Below are positions 22,170 to 33,679 of a stretch of DNA of 64,000 bases, piece by piece (the stretch's first letter is position 1; each line of letters opens with the position of its first letter). Made by a program: the position numbers and the translations under genes. The DNA lies in the NCBI GenBank assembly GCA_001986395.2, contig MQVO02000014.1:682001-746000 (forward strand), read 5' to 3'. Source of the DNA: Irpex lacteus (taxonomy: Eukaryota; Basidiomycota; Agaricomycetes; Polyporales; Irpicaceae). A model generated the notes under the pieces. It made no database searches and was not told where the DNA came from. It saw only the letters and a program-made list of their open reading frames with translations.

Positions 22170-23912
22170 TCACCGCTTTCGTCTTCTTCTAGACTTCTGC
22201 CCTTCCGGTGGATTTGTATCTTCGGGGAGGGACCTCTTCAACATATTGACCTGAGGCCACTGGCCTCCTAGAGCAGCTTTCTCAACGGCCTGTCTACGTA
22301 TTTTCTCCGGTACTTTGAGCCAGTAGAGTTCTTCTCGTGTGCCATCGACGACTTCGACAGTGATAGCCTTCTTGTTGGCGGATGGTGAGCTGCCTGTGTC
22401 GTCGAGGCCTGTGGTCTGCACGACAGGGATGTCGCTAAAATGGGCTACAAGCTGCGTGGTGTGCTTTGGTGTAGCAAGGCGGAGGTAGCACTGTAAGGAG
22501 GTGTCAGGACCAGGAAGATCATCGACTAACTCAGTACATGGGACTCACTGTATCCATTCCTTTAGTAAAATCGACATAATCGATGCCGTCGTTACCATCA
22601 GGAGATGCCTTTGAGAACAGCTGACGAAGAGTAGTCTTATTAGTCTCGGGGTGAACGTGACGGCTGTGTATCAAACAGCCTGGAGGGTAAGGCGCAGAGA
22701 GATCGAGGGACAGTGGTCCTGACGGCTTCTCCTCTTCAGCCTCTTCTACACGATCATTTGTATCCTCCTCAGCAGCGGTAAAAGGACCAGTATCAGGTGG
22801 CGGAGCGTTCAAGCGTTCTTGTTGAGCAATACTTTCTAGAATCCTCTGGCGGTGTTGGAGATATTCGGAATTTAACGCATCCCACCGCGATTTGGAGAGT
22901 GTGCGTAGGCCATACTTTATCGCTTCGTGGACAAGTGGATTAGAGTCTTCTTTCTCTATTGGGCGCTGTATCTTCCACGGCCATCTCTGCAGCAGCAACT
23001 CGACGTCGCTATCCAGTAATAAAGTGACTAATGCAAACCCTTTGCATTTCGGTTTGTCCCCCGGTTTGTCCAGATGGTGTTTGGGCAACGATATTGACTG
23101 GACACGCAGTCGTGTAGTATCCACATGTAGGAGACCAGAAATAAGGTGATATATCCCGACTATAGCGCGATGTTGTAGGGGGATGCCCTCCTGCGTAAAG
23201 TGCTGTCAGCAATTGAGTCGTAGCGCACAAATGCCTGCGTACTATATACACCGTCCGCGACTCCCATTCATTGCGTGTTGAGTTTCTGCTACGCTGCAGA
23301 GTTTCATTCCAGTCTTTCAAGCGTATTTCGTATCCTCCGACTGACTGCTTGGATGGCGCAGCCTTTCCATACCACTCGGCGCGTGAAGGGGAAGACATGA
23401 GCAAACGGATGTCATAGATGTCCTCCGCATGGCTTCGCACAGCTTTGACAACGGCACTTTCAGGTGTTTCGGTTGGAAAGTGAGTTGAAGCGTCCATAAC
23501 ATAAGTGAGAGGTAAAACTGCGAGGTGACAAGTCATTATTCGAAGTCAAGTGAAGCAGAATGTGGCGCCACTCACACCCATCGTCACTCTGCTCGAGGTT
23601 CCTCCTCAAGTCAGGGTTGGACCACAGCGCATGTTCTGAGAGTGATAACCGGAGTAGCGTAGCGTACTCTTCGTCTGCAAGTGCCCCTCCCGCACCCTTC
23701 ACTTCCTTCTCCTTGCCCTTCCATGTCTTCGAATCACTCTGCCCATGTTCTTTATTGGAGTCTCCAAGGGGCGAAGGTTGTTGAGGTTGTGGTACTATGA
23801 TACCCTTGTTGCTAGTGTTAGGTTCCGCAGGTGTTGTAGAGCCTGTCTTCGTGGCCGCATTCTTTTGTGAGTTGATTGCCTTGGCAACTTTACGAGGGAT
23901 AAAAGGCAACAT
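22170..23912 (-). CDS. La-related protein of the LARP7/Pof8 type (La module plus xRRM)
   Basis: Starts MLPFIPRKVAKAINSQKN. A La-motif-like region follows (LSLSEHALWSNPDLRRNLEQ, SDDG-FVPLTYVMDAS, VVKAVRSHAEDIYDIRLL). Next is an RRM1-like region (VQSISLPKHH, CKGFALVTLLLDSDVELLLQ) with the LARP7-type helix LSKSRWDALNSEYLQHRQ. The C-terminal xRRM-like domain reads GCLIHSRHVH, LRQLFSKASPDGNDGIDYVD, CYLRLATPKHTTQLVAHF, ELYWLKVPEKIRRQAVEKA, then the basic tail QKSRRRRKR. LARP7-family proteins cap the 3' ends of telomerase RNA, 7SK or U6; Pof8 does this for telomerase RNA and U6 in fission yeast. Introns fall at about 22494-22549, 23190-23245 and 23515-23570. It shares a 165-bp promoter gap with the E2 gene. 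A Met 14 codons upstream (23954) is an alternative start. Confidence 0.72.
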
Positions 23913-24077
23913 GGGATACCGAATGCTGTCTGCTATACACAACCGCCCATGCATGCAGATGCATGCACCGCGACGAGGCGCCTGTTATAGCACTTGCTCT
24001 AAGCCTCGATCTACAGCCTCTGTCGCCCTTTACACGATCCCCAACACGCGTTATAATTATCAACGGCGGCCGACATC

Positions 24078-27000
24078 ATGGATCGTGAGGTTCGGCAGCT
24101 CGTTGAAATGGTATGAATATTTACCAGACGTGTGTTGTTTGAAAACTGAATAGCGATCCAACGTAGGGGGCTACACCAGCCCAAGCTCGCGCGGCTTTGA
24201 AGCAGTACAAAGACGTAGAGCAAGCCGCAGAACGCTTCTTTGACGGCGCGTTTGCCGATGTTGTCGACGACTCAGACGACGTGGACATGGGTTCTACTTC
24301 TAAGTCTGTGAGGAAAGCGCAAGTCGCAGTCAGTATACGCCGCCACTCACTCGAAATGCGCCTCTTATCCTCTTGCTAGACTCCAGACCCAGAGGAGGAT
24401 GACGACGAATTCGACGGTATGGCAGAAGATTCGGATGGCGAAGTAGAGGAAGACGACGACGAGAATGAATACAGTACGTGCCTATGAGAGGTTGTCGGTA
24501 TATCTACTCACCTCGATGTCTTATTACTCTTCTAGTGGACTACGACTCAGACTATGAAGTCAAAGCTGATAACGGCAACGGAAACTCCACTGCCGACCCA
24601 TATGCTGGTATGCGGCCCACATTGACGTGCATGAATGTCCCCTGATCCTTGCATAGGCATCTTCTTCTCAAAGGACAGACGGGAGGAGGTTATCGAGGTG
24701 GAGGAAGAATCCGAGACAGTTTTTGTACTCGATGCGAATGAACAGGCGAAGATCATGACTCAGGGCCAATGGATGAAAGGCTGCCCCGAAGGTGGCGAGC
24801 AGAGCTTCCTATTCGGTCTCTACAGCGAGCTATCTGAAGGAGCTTGCAAATGTCCCCATGGCTGTGGTAGGTCAGTGCCGCGAAAGAAACAAGATTTCTT
24901 TGCAATTTTTGTGAGTTGCCCCTTGCTGAACTTCTGACGCGCGGAAGTCCTAAATTCTGGTTACCATAGGCCGAATTTAGCACATACATTTCCCATCTCA
25001 AGAAGATAGTCCCGCGGAAGTGTGAAGGATGCGGCAAACACTTTTGTTTAGCATGTGGGGAGTCAATGGCTCCAAATCAACTAGACGAGCAGGAATGTCT
25101 TTTCCATTGTGCCAATCTACAAGGCGCTATTCTAGGAGTCGGTCTTACTATGCTGGAGAAATACTTCCTCGAGGAGAGTACTCCATCTGGAGAGGCACCC
25201 GAGAAACCTGCCAGTGGGAAACGACGTAAGGCTCCTACGGGTCAGACTCACCATGCTGCAGCTCTCGACGACGATGACGACGCTTACCCATTGCCTTTAA
25301 CAAAAGGCAAGAAGGCAAAGTTGGGGATTGGCTATGCGGGAGATATTAGGGAGGACGTAAGCATGACTACAGGCGTGTAGACTGCCCACGGGCTCTGACC
25401 TACACGATCTCCAGAACTCGGGTCAGCTAGAGGCCCAAGCCGTTCAGAAGGCTAAGGACCAGAAACTATCAGCACTCCTATCAAGCATCCGTGTGTATCT
25501 CCCATCTCTACATCGCGAAGATGGTGGGAAGCCAAGTGATTACCTTCCTCACCCGACGACTCTTGCTCACCTCCGCAGACGTTTCAACTACGTGAGCAGT
25601 CAACTTCTCCGTAACGACTCCTTGGTCGATATGTCGGACCGTTCAGTGCTGTATTTCGAGCTCTTTGAATGGATGGAGGTGCGCGCGCATTATAGAGCTG
25701 ACTCACATGGTATCTGAAAGTATCACAGACGATCTCATGTCACGAAGCACTAGCCAGCATGATGGCCATGCCGATCATGGTCGTGTCCTCTGTGAAGAAT
25801 GTCGTCACAAGGAAGTCCAGCTCTCGGTCTGGTCCTCAGGTTCGCGAACGTACCATCATATACGAAGGCTCTTCTGGACCACGAGAGCTTCTTGAAGCCA
25901 TCGTCATCCAAGCTCAGGCTGCCATCAAAGGTCTTGAACCCACCATCGCGGCTTCCACAGATGTCACAGAGATGACAGAAGAAGAGAAGCGTATGACGCT
26001 CGATGACAAGGGCAAGGGAAAGCTGGTAAACAAGGTTGTCTCAGAAGAGAACGTCAAGCTGCTGGAGTTTTGTAAGCGCATCTTGGCGAACGCTAAGGCC
26101 ATCGACCGGGCTCTCGTACAGACGAAGGGTGAAGCCTTTGTTGAACGCCTGCACGCTAGTCTGCCGAAGATCCCCGGCACTTCATCTGGCGATGTGGAAG
26201 ATGTGAAGGTTAGCGCGAAGGACTCGGAGGAGGATGTTCAGAAGGCTTACGTGGACTGGGCAAACCGTGTACGATTTGAATATTGCGATTTGACGAGGCC
26301 TCCTGCAGAGGATGCGCCAGAGGACGAGGCACCGCATTACAAGTTTTATTATAATGCAGAGGCGCGAATGTTGGCCAACTCGGATATTCCGAAGCGGTCA
26401 CTGGCGATCGCGAAGGAGGTAAGAGACTTCAAGAATACGAAAGAAAATTATAATGACGTCTACTTTCTTACAGCTAGCAGTCTTGACGACGAATTTACCA
26501 GTTGCATGGAGTTCCTCTATCTTCTTGCGTGTGGACGAATCCAGAGTGGATGTGATCAAAGCTCTCATTACAGGACCGGAAGGGACACCGTAAGTCTTCG
26601 GCATAATTACATACATCATTTAGCTGATGTTTCATTCCATGTAGATATTATAATGGATGGTACGGTGATGCCACATTGGGCGAGAGCGCATATACTGAAC
26701 AGCCATGCATCTAGCTACCTGTTCGATATCTTCCTAGGACCGAGCTATAACCAGACACCTCCCAGTGTCAAGTATATGACTGTATGGACCACTTTACACA
26801 TTCCCTGCGAGCGATTATACTGACAGACATCATTATCAGACGAATGGAGGGAAATTCCGTTTCAATCCCAATCTCTATGCAGTGCGTTTCTCACTCATAC
26901 GGGGCCGTTGAGATCTGATGCTCACTGGTTGTCATCCTAAAACAGGATGGAAAAGTCTGTCTGTCATTACTAGGAACCTGGCAAGGGCCTGGGTGGGTCG

Positions 27001-27566
27001 CAGGTCGTTCGACCCTGCTACAGGTCCTCATATCGATTCAATCCATGATTCTTTGTGACGAGCCCTACCTGAACGAACCCGGGTGGGCCGAATGCGCAGG
27101 TACTCCGCAATCGAAGCAATGTGAGTCGACTCTGGCCACATCCATCGCCAACGGACCATAAACCACCTGACAATCTGCTACAGATTCTGCGAACGTCCGA
27201 CGGATGGTGGTCCGCACAGCGGTACGTCGTTCCCCGCAATATCGACGATGCCCTTCTGATCCTTAAACGTCTCTCTGAGCGTAGATGCTAGGCAATCTGA
27301 AGAACCCCCCAGAACCGTTCGGAGACGTCATCCGAACGCACTTCCGTCTGAAGGCTCGGTCTATCATGAAGCAGTTGGATGACTGGCTTGCTCTGGACGA
27401 TGGTAGAGCAATCCAGAGCGACGGGATGCCTACGAGGCCGCATCAGGGTACAGGGAGCTCGCAAGTCTTCCAGAACGACGTGAATGAGTTGAAGGGGATT
27501 TTGCAGAGACTGCTGGATGGTGGTAGTGTTGCTGGACCGTCAACAGCAGCAGGTGTGGTATCGTGA
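24078..27566 (+). CDS. Large ubiquitin-conjugating enzyme with UBA, IBR-like zinc motif and BIRC6/UBE2O-like UBC domain
   Basis: The N-terminal UBA-like domain spans an intron ([32 protein letters not shown]). An acidic linker follows ([20 protein letters not shown]). A cysteine-rich segment resembles an IBR/RBR second zinc site: [14 protein letters not shown] (near 24850), then [14 protein letters not shown] (near 25030), then ECLFHC. The middle is helical. The UBC domain begins around [19 protein letters not shown] and contains [30 protein letters not shown] and [20 protein letters not shown]. The active cysteine codon is 26960-26962, and NPNLY replaces the canonical HPN, as in BIRC6. It ends at 27566 after a Gln/Asn-containing tail. 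It probably acts as an E2 or E2/E3 hybrid in the cytosol; its targets are unknown. Confidence 0.85.
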
Positions 27567-28074
27567 GCTTAGCGCTTGTGGAAACAAATGTGATTTTAGA
27601 CTTTTTGTACTCGTACTCGCACAATTTCCTTCTTCTGCTCGTGTATCTCGTCTTTGTACGGTTGTGCACCTCAGTCAACGTCATACTACGTATCACAAGC
27701 ATTGTAGGCGATATCTCTGTGGATGAGCATGAGCCCGTAAGCAGCAGTGAGGGGGATAAAAGGCATGTGATTTCACTCTATCCCCACACACCACTAACGC
27801 CGCCCCCACACCCGCTCAGCAGACCCTCTGGCTGTGAATTCCGTCGCGCTTCCTTTGGCCGGTGTCCGAATGCATCTCAATCATGCTCAGCGCCGTCGTT
27901 GGCATCGTCACGAACGTGGCAAGCGTAAGAACTCAACGCTTTGACTGCAACCACCACCACGTCCACTTCTAAGTTACCTCCGAGTATTCACAGCAGCACT
28001 TGTTCCTCCGACTACGAGCCATCTGACCCTCTAGAATTGCAACGCCTGGACTCTGTAATTGACACACGCTCAAG
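27567..28074. other. Intergenic interval
   Basis: 508 bp between the E2 stop and the carrier start. It holds the E2 3' region and the carrier promoter; no further gene or repeat was recognised. Confidence 0.4.
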
Positions 28075-30822
28075 ATGGTTAGCGACTCTGGCATTCACGC
28101 CCTGGCCGGATCGGCTGCTGGTATAGTAGCCATGATAGCGACATTGTGAGTGGTACCCCTTGAGCATCTCTTCCTTACCTGGCGTGGGTGCGGTCGCACA
28201 GCACGCTGCACGCATCCAGACCCAACCTTTCATCTTTCCTGTCAAAATCCAATAAACTTGGCAGCCCCGCTGACCCGCTGTCTATCATGGAAGCCCTTTA
28301 GTGTACGTTTCTACGAATGCAGCCGTCGATAGTGGGAAGGAACGCAAGGTGAGTTTGGCTTGCACTGCATGGGCTGCTTAGCGTCCTGGTCGCGGCCTTC
28401 GCACGCACAACTTCGAGATCAAAAGCTACTCCACTTGTCCAGACATCCTCCAATCCAGCCCTCCGCGCCGTCTGTCCAATAGGCTCACCTCCGCCGTGTT
28501 ACCAATCAGCTCGCCGTCCTTCCTCTTCGTCGTATTGGCCTGCTGCGTGGGACGGATGCAGGAATCTAGAGAATCTAGACATACCTCTTCCTATGCCGTT
28601 GCTCTACCAACCAATCGCGGCCCCTTTTCACTTCTTCGCCTCTCCTTCTCCGCTTCGGTTTCTCTTCGTCTGTTCGCTTCTTACCTACTGATCCTCGTTT
28701 CTTCGCTGATAGAGTACCGTGCAAGTGGTTCTGGACACAATCAAGAATGAAGGCGTTATCGGCCTGTATTCAGGGATGGGCTCGAGCCTCTTGGGCATCG
28801 CTGTCACTAATGGGTGCGTACCTTAGATTGCCCTTCTATCATTCATTTACTATGCCATGGTTTGATTGCCTGCCGTACATTCCTGGTGTCTGGTGGGAAG
28901 ACACGCCTCAAGGCGAGCTTAGCTCGTTCCGCTCTGGTCGCTCCGACGATCCGTCTTCCTACCAGGTGCTTCTCTCTCTATCGCAGTTCATAGAGGAGTC
29001 TAGCACTAGCTCCAGGGGTGCTCTCGTACGACTCAGAATAACATACGAACACCCCGCTTATGATATCGCTTGGTTCAAACTTTGTATCTCTCACACTTTC
29101 TCGGAGTTCCATACGGATCTTGTTTTCCACTTCCAGAGGATACGCGGTTGTTTGACATTGAAACTGAAAACTGATCACGTTCATCCATGTAGAGTTTACT
29201 ACTATTTCTATGAGCGCTCGCGAGCCTCGATTCTTAACTCCCGGCCGGGGACGAAGGCACTCAGCACCGTCGAATCTATCATCGCAGGGCTCATCGCCGG
29301 TGAGTCTTCCTGGTGTAACGGTTAAACCATGTACAGTGGATTACTAGGCCGTTTCCTGGTGTATGTCAGCGGGAGATTCTATTTCTGAATCTCAGTAATC
29401 CGCCGTGCCTATGCTTGCAATGCACTCAATGCAGGCTTACTGAGCCTGTCATGTGACCGTGATGTGTACCTGTCGGTGGTTGCACACATCCCGAGTACCA
29501 GGATATGCTGAACAGGAAATGCTACTAGAGTTGCCGGCGGGATTCGATCTGCACCGATCAACTATGGAATTCGAGACTGATTATAATATCAATTTTGTAC
29601 AGGTTCAGCGACAACCGTAGCATCCAATCCATTCTGGGTTATTCAGACCACGCAAACTACCCATCGCAAACTCGCTGCATCGACACCTCCTTCAGCCTCT
29701 TTGACCGGGAGCACGTCCTCCCCGTCCGGCTCGGGTACAGGTCAAATACCGTATGACGTCACCACCAGCCCGTCACCCGCCCGGCGACTCACCTTCCTAC
29801 AAACTATTCAAGCAATCCTGAAGACAGGCGGCCTCAAAGCGTTCTGGCGTGGCCTCGGACCTGCACTGGTCCTGGTGGTCAATCCTGTGCTGCAATACAC
29901 GGTGTTCGAACAGCTGAAGAACGTGCTCGTGAGGAGACGGACTGCCGCGCTCAGAGCTGCAAGCAGGCGAAGCAGCGTCGTGGCTGTGCTCAGTGACGTC
30001 GACTATTTCTTCCTTGGGGCACTCGCAAAGTTAGGTGCGTGTTGAGTATTGAGTGCCGTACTGCCTTTTGTGATCGTGCTGCTACGATGACGATGCTTTC
30101 GAAATCGGGGTTGGGGCCACACGACGTTCCGGGTTGCAGGCGAACGCGTGGCGGGAAAACGGGATGATATCGATATTATTTTTGCGCCCTGACACGTTGA
30201 ACTCTATCTAAACTTACAACTTTTGATTTTGTTTATTAGTGGCGACGTCATTGACGTACCCCTACATGTGAGTGGTCTGTGCCGCAACTTACGCATAGCA
30301 TGTCCGAGCTGACTACCCCTTCCCCCAATCTCTCAAATTCCGTGGCTTCTTTTCACTGCAATCTTTCGCCAATTTGTCTGCTGTGCACAGCGTGTTGAAG
30401 AGCAGGATGCAATCGGGGTCGTCCGAGGGTGCTCGGTACAAGTCATCTATCGACGGGCTGCTGACGATCGTTCAGGAAGAAGGCTTGCTCGGACTGTACA
30501 AGGGCATCGGGACCAAGCTTACGCAGAGCGTGCTCAACGCTGCCATCTTGTTTGTCAGCCAGAGGAGGCTGTATGAGATCACGAAGCAGGTGAGTCATCA
30601 TTTACGGTTTTGAACGGGTTCATGCTTGTGGACACGAAAGCAGAGAAGATGAATGAGTCTTTCCTCGAACAAATTTTCATACGGCGGGGTTGCCTATCGG
30701 GGCTTCGCGTTGTTGAGATGTTTAATTCATACTTTGTATTGGTGAACGGGCGGCGGCCCCGAAGATGACTGAAGGCTGACAAGTATGCTTTGTAGGCACT
30801 GGTCCCGATTGCAGCCAAGTAG
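28075..30822 (+). CDS. Peroxisomal adenine-nucleotide-type mitochondrial carrier family protein (Pmp47/Ant1-like)
   Basis: Three carrier repeats can be spliced. Repeat 1 is HALAGSAAGIVAMIAT-FPLVYVSTNAAVDSGKER with NEGVIGLYSGMGSSLLGI. Repeat 2 is ESIIAGLIAGSATTVASNPFWVIQT with GGLKAFWRGLGPALVLVV. Repeat 3 is FFLGALAKLVATSLTYPYIVLKSRMQ with EEGLLGLYKGIGTKLTQSV, ending ITKQ-ALVPIAAK and TAG at 30820-30822. NPFWVIQT and YPYIVLKSRMQ are characteristic of the peroxisomal branch (Pmp47, PMP34, ANT1), which imports ATP or CoA-type cofactors. A Ser/Pro/Thr-rich loop in the second repeat is unusually long. Its introns are much longer than elsewhere in the window (about 140, 364, 378, 305, 207 and 120 nt). 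Confidence 0.85.
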
Positions 30823-30959
30823 CAGTAATGCTGTGTCATTGTATACCATCGATTGTAACGAGTAATCATCCAATAATAGCGACCTACTTCGTTTTGACCG
30901 GTTTGTTGGGTAGAATACTCAAGTCACAAAAATATACACCAAGGGAACACCAAAAGCAA

Positions 30960-31031
30960 TTCCGACACGGGGAATCGAACCCCGGGCTATCGCGTGAGAG
31001 GCGATAATGTTAGCCACTACACCATATCGGA
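30960..31031 (-). tRNA. tRNA-Glu (CTC anticodon)
   Basis: 72 nt. The 5' arm TCCGATA pairs with TGTCGGA, followed by discriminator A. The D arm is TGGTGTAGTGGCTAACA, the anticodon stem-loop TCGCCTCTCACGCGA carries CTC, and the T arm is CCGGGGTTCGATTCCCCG. It has no intron. The A and B boxes (TGGTGTAGTGG and GGTTCGATTCC) are intact, so RNA polymerase III transcription is expected. It lies just downstream of the carrier gene on the opposite strand. Confidence 0.97.
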
Positions 31032-32184
31032 GACAAATTTGTGTTGAATGTGGAACTTGCGTGAAGGTTCTGCGCAGCAGCAAATCTGTATACCCTAGCA
31101 ATATGAAAGATCCTCCCGCAGACGAGTCAAAGCTTAAATTGCAATAAGGCACGGCCAAGTCTTCGTTCCGTGTACACATTGTGGACACCTCGACAAAGTC
31201 AATACAGTAGAGAAGCTGCGTGCATAGCCCAAATGTTCGATAAAGTGCACGAGCAGCATAAGTGACAGTAGGGCTTCGCCAAGGAGCGTTGACGGAGATC
31301 TCGTTATCCAACTTTCCGTGCCAGATAGAGTGATTTTAATTTACAATTGAAGCTCTGAAGATTCCGCGGCGATCGCAAATCCTTGTACCTTGGATGTCTG
31401 GCGAACAGCAAGGGCGGTGGTCGAGGAGATGAGGCAGAGCAAAGTTCCAGTCCGGAGGAGATCTCCGGATTGAGATAGGCTCGCAGGAATCTGAGCGCCG
31501 TCGTCGCGCCGTGCAGTATGATCCGGGGCGGCGACCGAGGGGGATATTACATGAGATTACATGGGATTGCCCAGAGTTTCGCTATGTAAGCGTGCTGATG
31601 CAGCCCGTACTGCCACTTGGAGTGGCTTTCAACAGACGCCTTACGTGGTGGCGTGCGAACCTCGAGGCCTTGCTGGGGATTGGGCGCTGGGGGCAGAGGA
31701 GAGGGTCTCTCCACTCTGGCGACGGCTACGTCAGCAGTGGGTCGACCGTTCGCTGTGGCATTCGCTCTCCATCCTCTCTCTCATGGCCCCTTGGAGAGAC
31801 AGGAACGGGAAATATCGGACGGTGGGTGCCATGCTAGAACCATCTGGGAGATTCGCGTCTAGGCCGGGACGTGAGTTGCTCTCTGTTGATTACTATTTAT
31901 GGTCGGCCGACCAGGCCCATCGACTCTCCTTGCACTGCCTCAATCGGGATGTCGGGACCCTGGGACCTAATTCTCAGCCGAGCTGAAAGAAGCACCGGTG
32001 GGTCCATGTGTCGCTCCAGAGTCGATGTACAAAAGGGCAAAAGTCTGGAGCATAACTCCTCCAGTCTCCACAGTTTTCCACCCCACCGCCAAAACATATA
32101 TAACCCCCTCCGGCACTATCCTGGGCCTCATCTCTCCATACCCCCCTACCTCTACCTTTGCCACTACTCACTAACAACAACAAT
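31032..32184. other. Long intergenic interval upstream of the Zn2Cys6 gene
   Basis: 1153 bp. It contains the TF promoter (TATA box at 32097). Overlapping plus-strand frames around 31511-31986 have no recognisable domain and were not called. Confidence 0.4.
32097..32103 (+). promoter_or_regulatory. TATA box of the Zn2Cys6 regulator gene
   Basis: TATATAA, 82 bp upstream of the ATG at 32185. It is followed by a C-rich leader typical of highly regulated fungal promoters. Confidence 0.6.
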
Positions 32185-33679
32185 ATGATGCCACCTCTCA
32201 ACACCACACCAGAGCTCTCCGACGACGACCGTTCAGGCAGCGTTGCACGCAGCGCAAACAGACGACGAAGTACCAGAGGTAAGCACACTCTCCACCGCGA
32301 TCGTCGATCAAGAATATACTGATGCGGACTTTCGTACAGCCTGCGATCAATGCCGTCGCACAAAGAGCAAATGTGAACGATCAGACGTGGAGAATGTATG
32401 TCGCGCATGTGCCGCCATGGGTGTCTGTAAGTCCTCCTCTTGCGTCTATTCGTTATTCGTTGCTGACCATCGTCCGCTATGTCTCTCTAGCATGTACCTA
32501 TGTTGGTGAGTAGTCTCCGTCTTCGTCCATAATCTCCATGTATACTGACTATCCCCTTGCAGGCCCCAGCCACAAGCGTGGTCCACCCAAGGGCTACATT
32601 CTTGCCCTCGAGCGCCGTCTACACCAAGTAGAGGCACTGCTCGGAACGATCATCGGGTCGGACGACCCTCGAGCCCGTACTCTCGTAGACGACCTCGCCC
32701 GAGACCAACTTGCTGCGCACATTATCCGACGAGTCAAGACTGGTCCGTTTGGACCCCGAGGCCGTCTCACACAACCGTAAGTCATCGCCTCAATTACTAA
32801 CACCGACTCGTACTGAACTACGTGCTTGTATAGATTCGGCTCAACTAAGGAAGATTTTCTTGCTGCCATTATGACTGGCCCGGGTGACGAGTCTCCCCGA
32901 TCGAGCTACGGCGAAGGTAGGCCACGCAATGCACTTTCATTCCGTTCCACGTACGATGCTGACCAACTTCCTTCATAGAAAATTACGCACTCGTAAGCCC
33001 CGACCGGGACTGGCAAGATCGTCTGCAGAGCCTCCTGCAAGTGTCTGCGCCGCAGACACGGATATCCCAGCCATCCTACAACCAAGCGCCTGCTGCCTCC
33101 CAGCAATACGCACTTCCTCCCTTCCGCCAACTTTCCTCCCCAGTACACCACTCATCTACACAGCAACAGTCACACTACGGCTTGCAGGGCAACCTTGGCG
33201 GCTACTCTACGCCGACGAAGCACGAAAGCCCTGTGTCGACTACTGCGATGCTCGCACCCCTCCAGCAAACGCAGCAACAGTCTGTGCAGAGTCAGAGCCA
33301 CGGTGGCCAATCGACCAACGGATACACCGCAACGACAGCGAACGACTCGACCGCGTACACTGCCGCGAGGTGGGACGGGTTCAACGGGTATTCGCGGATA
33401 CCTGGTATGTGGTTCGTCCCTCCCCCGCCCTACGAGCCCTCCGCTGCCGAGCATGACTGACTCTTTGCTGGTTATGCAGATGATGTGTTGAGAGACGACT
33501 CGGACTCGAAGAGGAGTTCGTATGAGCTCGTTCCGCCTTCGCAACAACATCACCAAGCGACGGCCTCTGGAGGCCCGAGGGACGCGTACCAGGCTGCGAT
33601 GCCCCGGTGTGGAAGTGCCGCGACCGCGTATGTCGATCTTCCTGCACTCAGGTTCTCGTGGGATGACGTCGTGTGCTGA
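32185..33679 (+). CDS. Zn2Cys6 fungal transcription factor
   Basis: Exon 1 is MMPPLNTTPELSDDDRSGSV..., joined by a 62-nt intron to ACDQCRRTKSKCERSD. The zinc cluster spacing is C-x2-C-x6-C then VCRACAAMGVSC, giving six cysteines (near 32340-32500). A linker and coiled-coil-like dimerisation helix follow (GPSHKRGPPKGYILALERRL, HQVEALLGTIIG). The rest is Gln/Ser/Pro/Thr-rich (QQYALPPFRQLSSP, QQTQQQSVQSQS) with no visible fungal-specific TF middle domain. It ends LRFSWDDVVC and TGA at 33677-33679. It is a nuclear DNA-binding regulator; CGG-type targets are expected from the family, but its regulon is unknown. At about 400 residues it is short for the family. Confidence 0.85.

Noticed and set aside
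31511..31986. Overlapping plus-strand frames upstream of the Zn2Cys6 gene
   Set aside because: Three overlapping frames with Trp/Arg/Gly-rich products, no domain and no consistent splice model.
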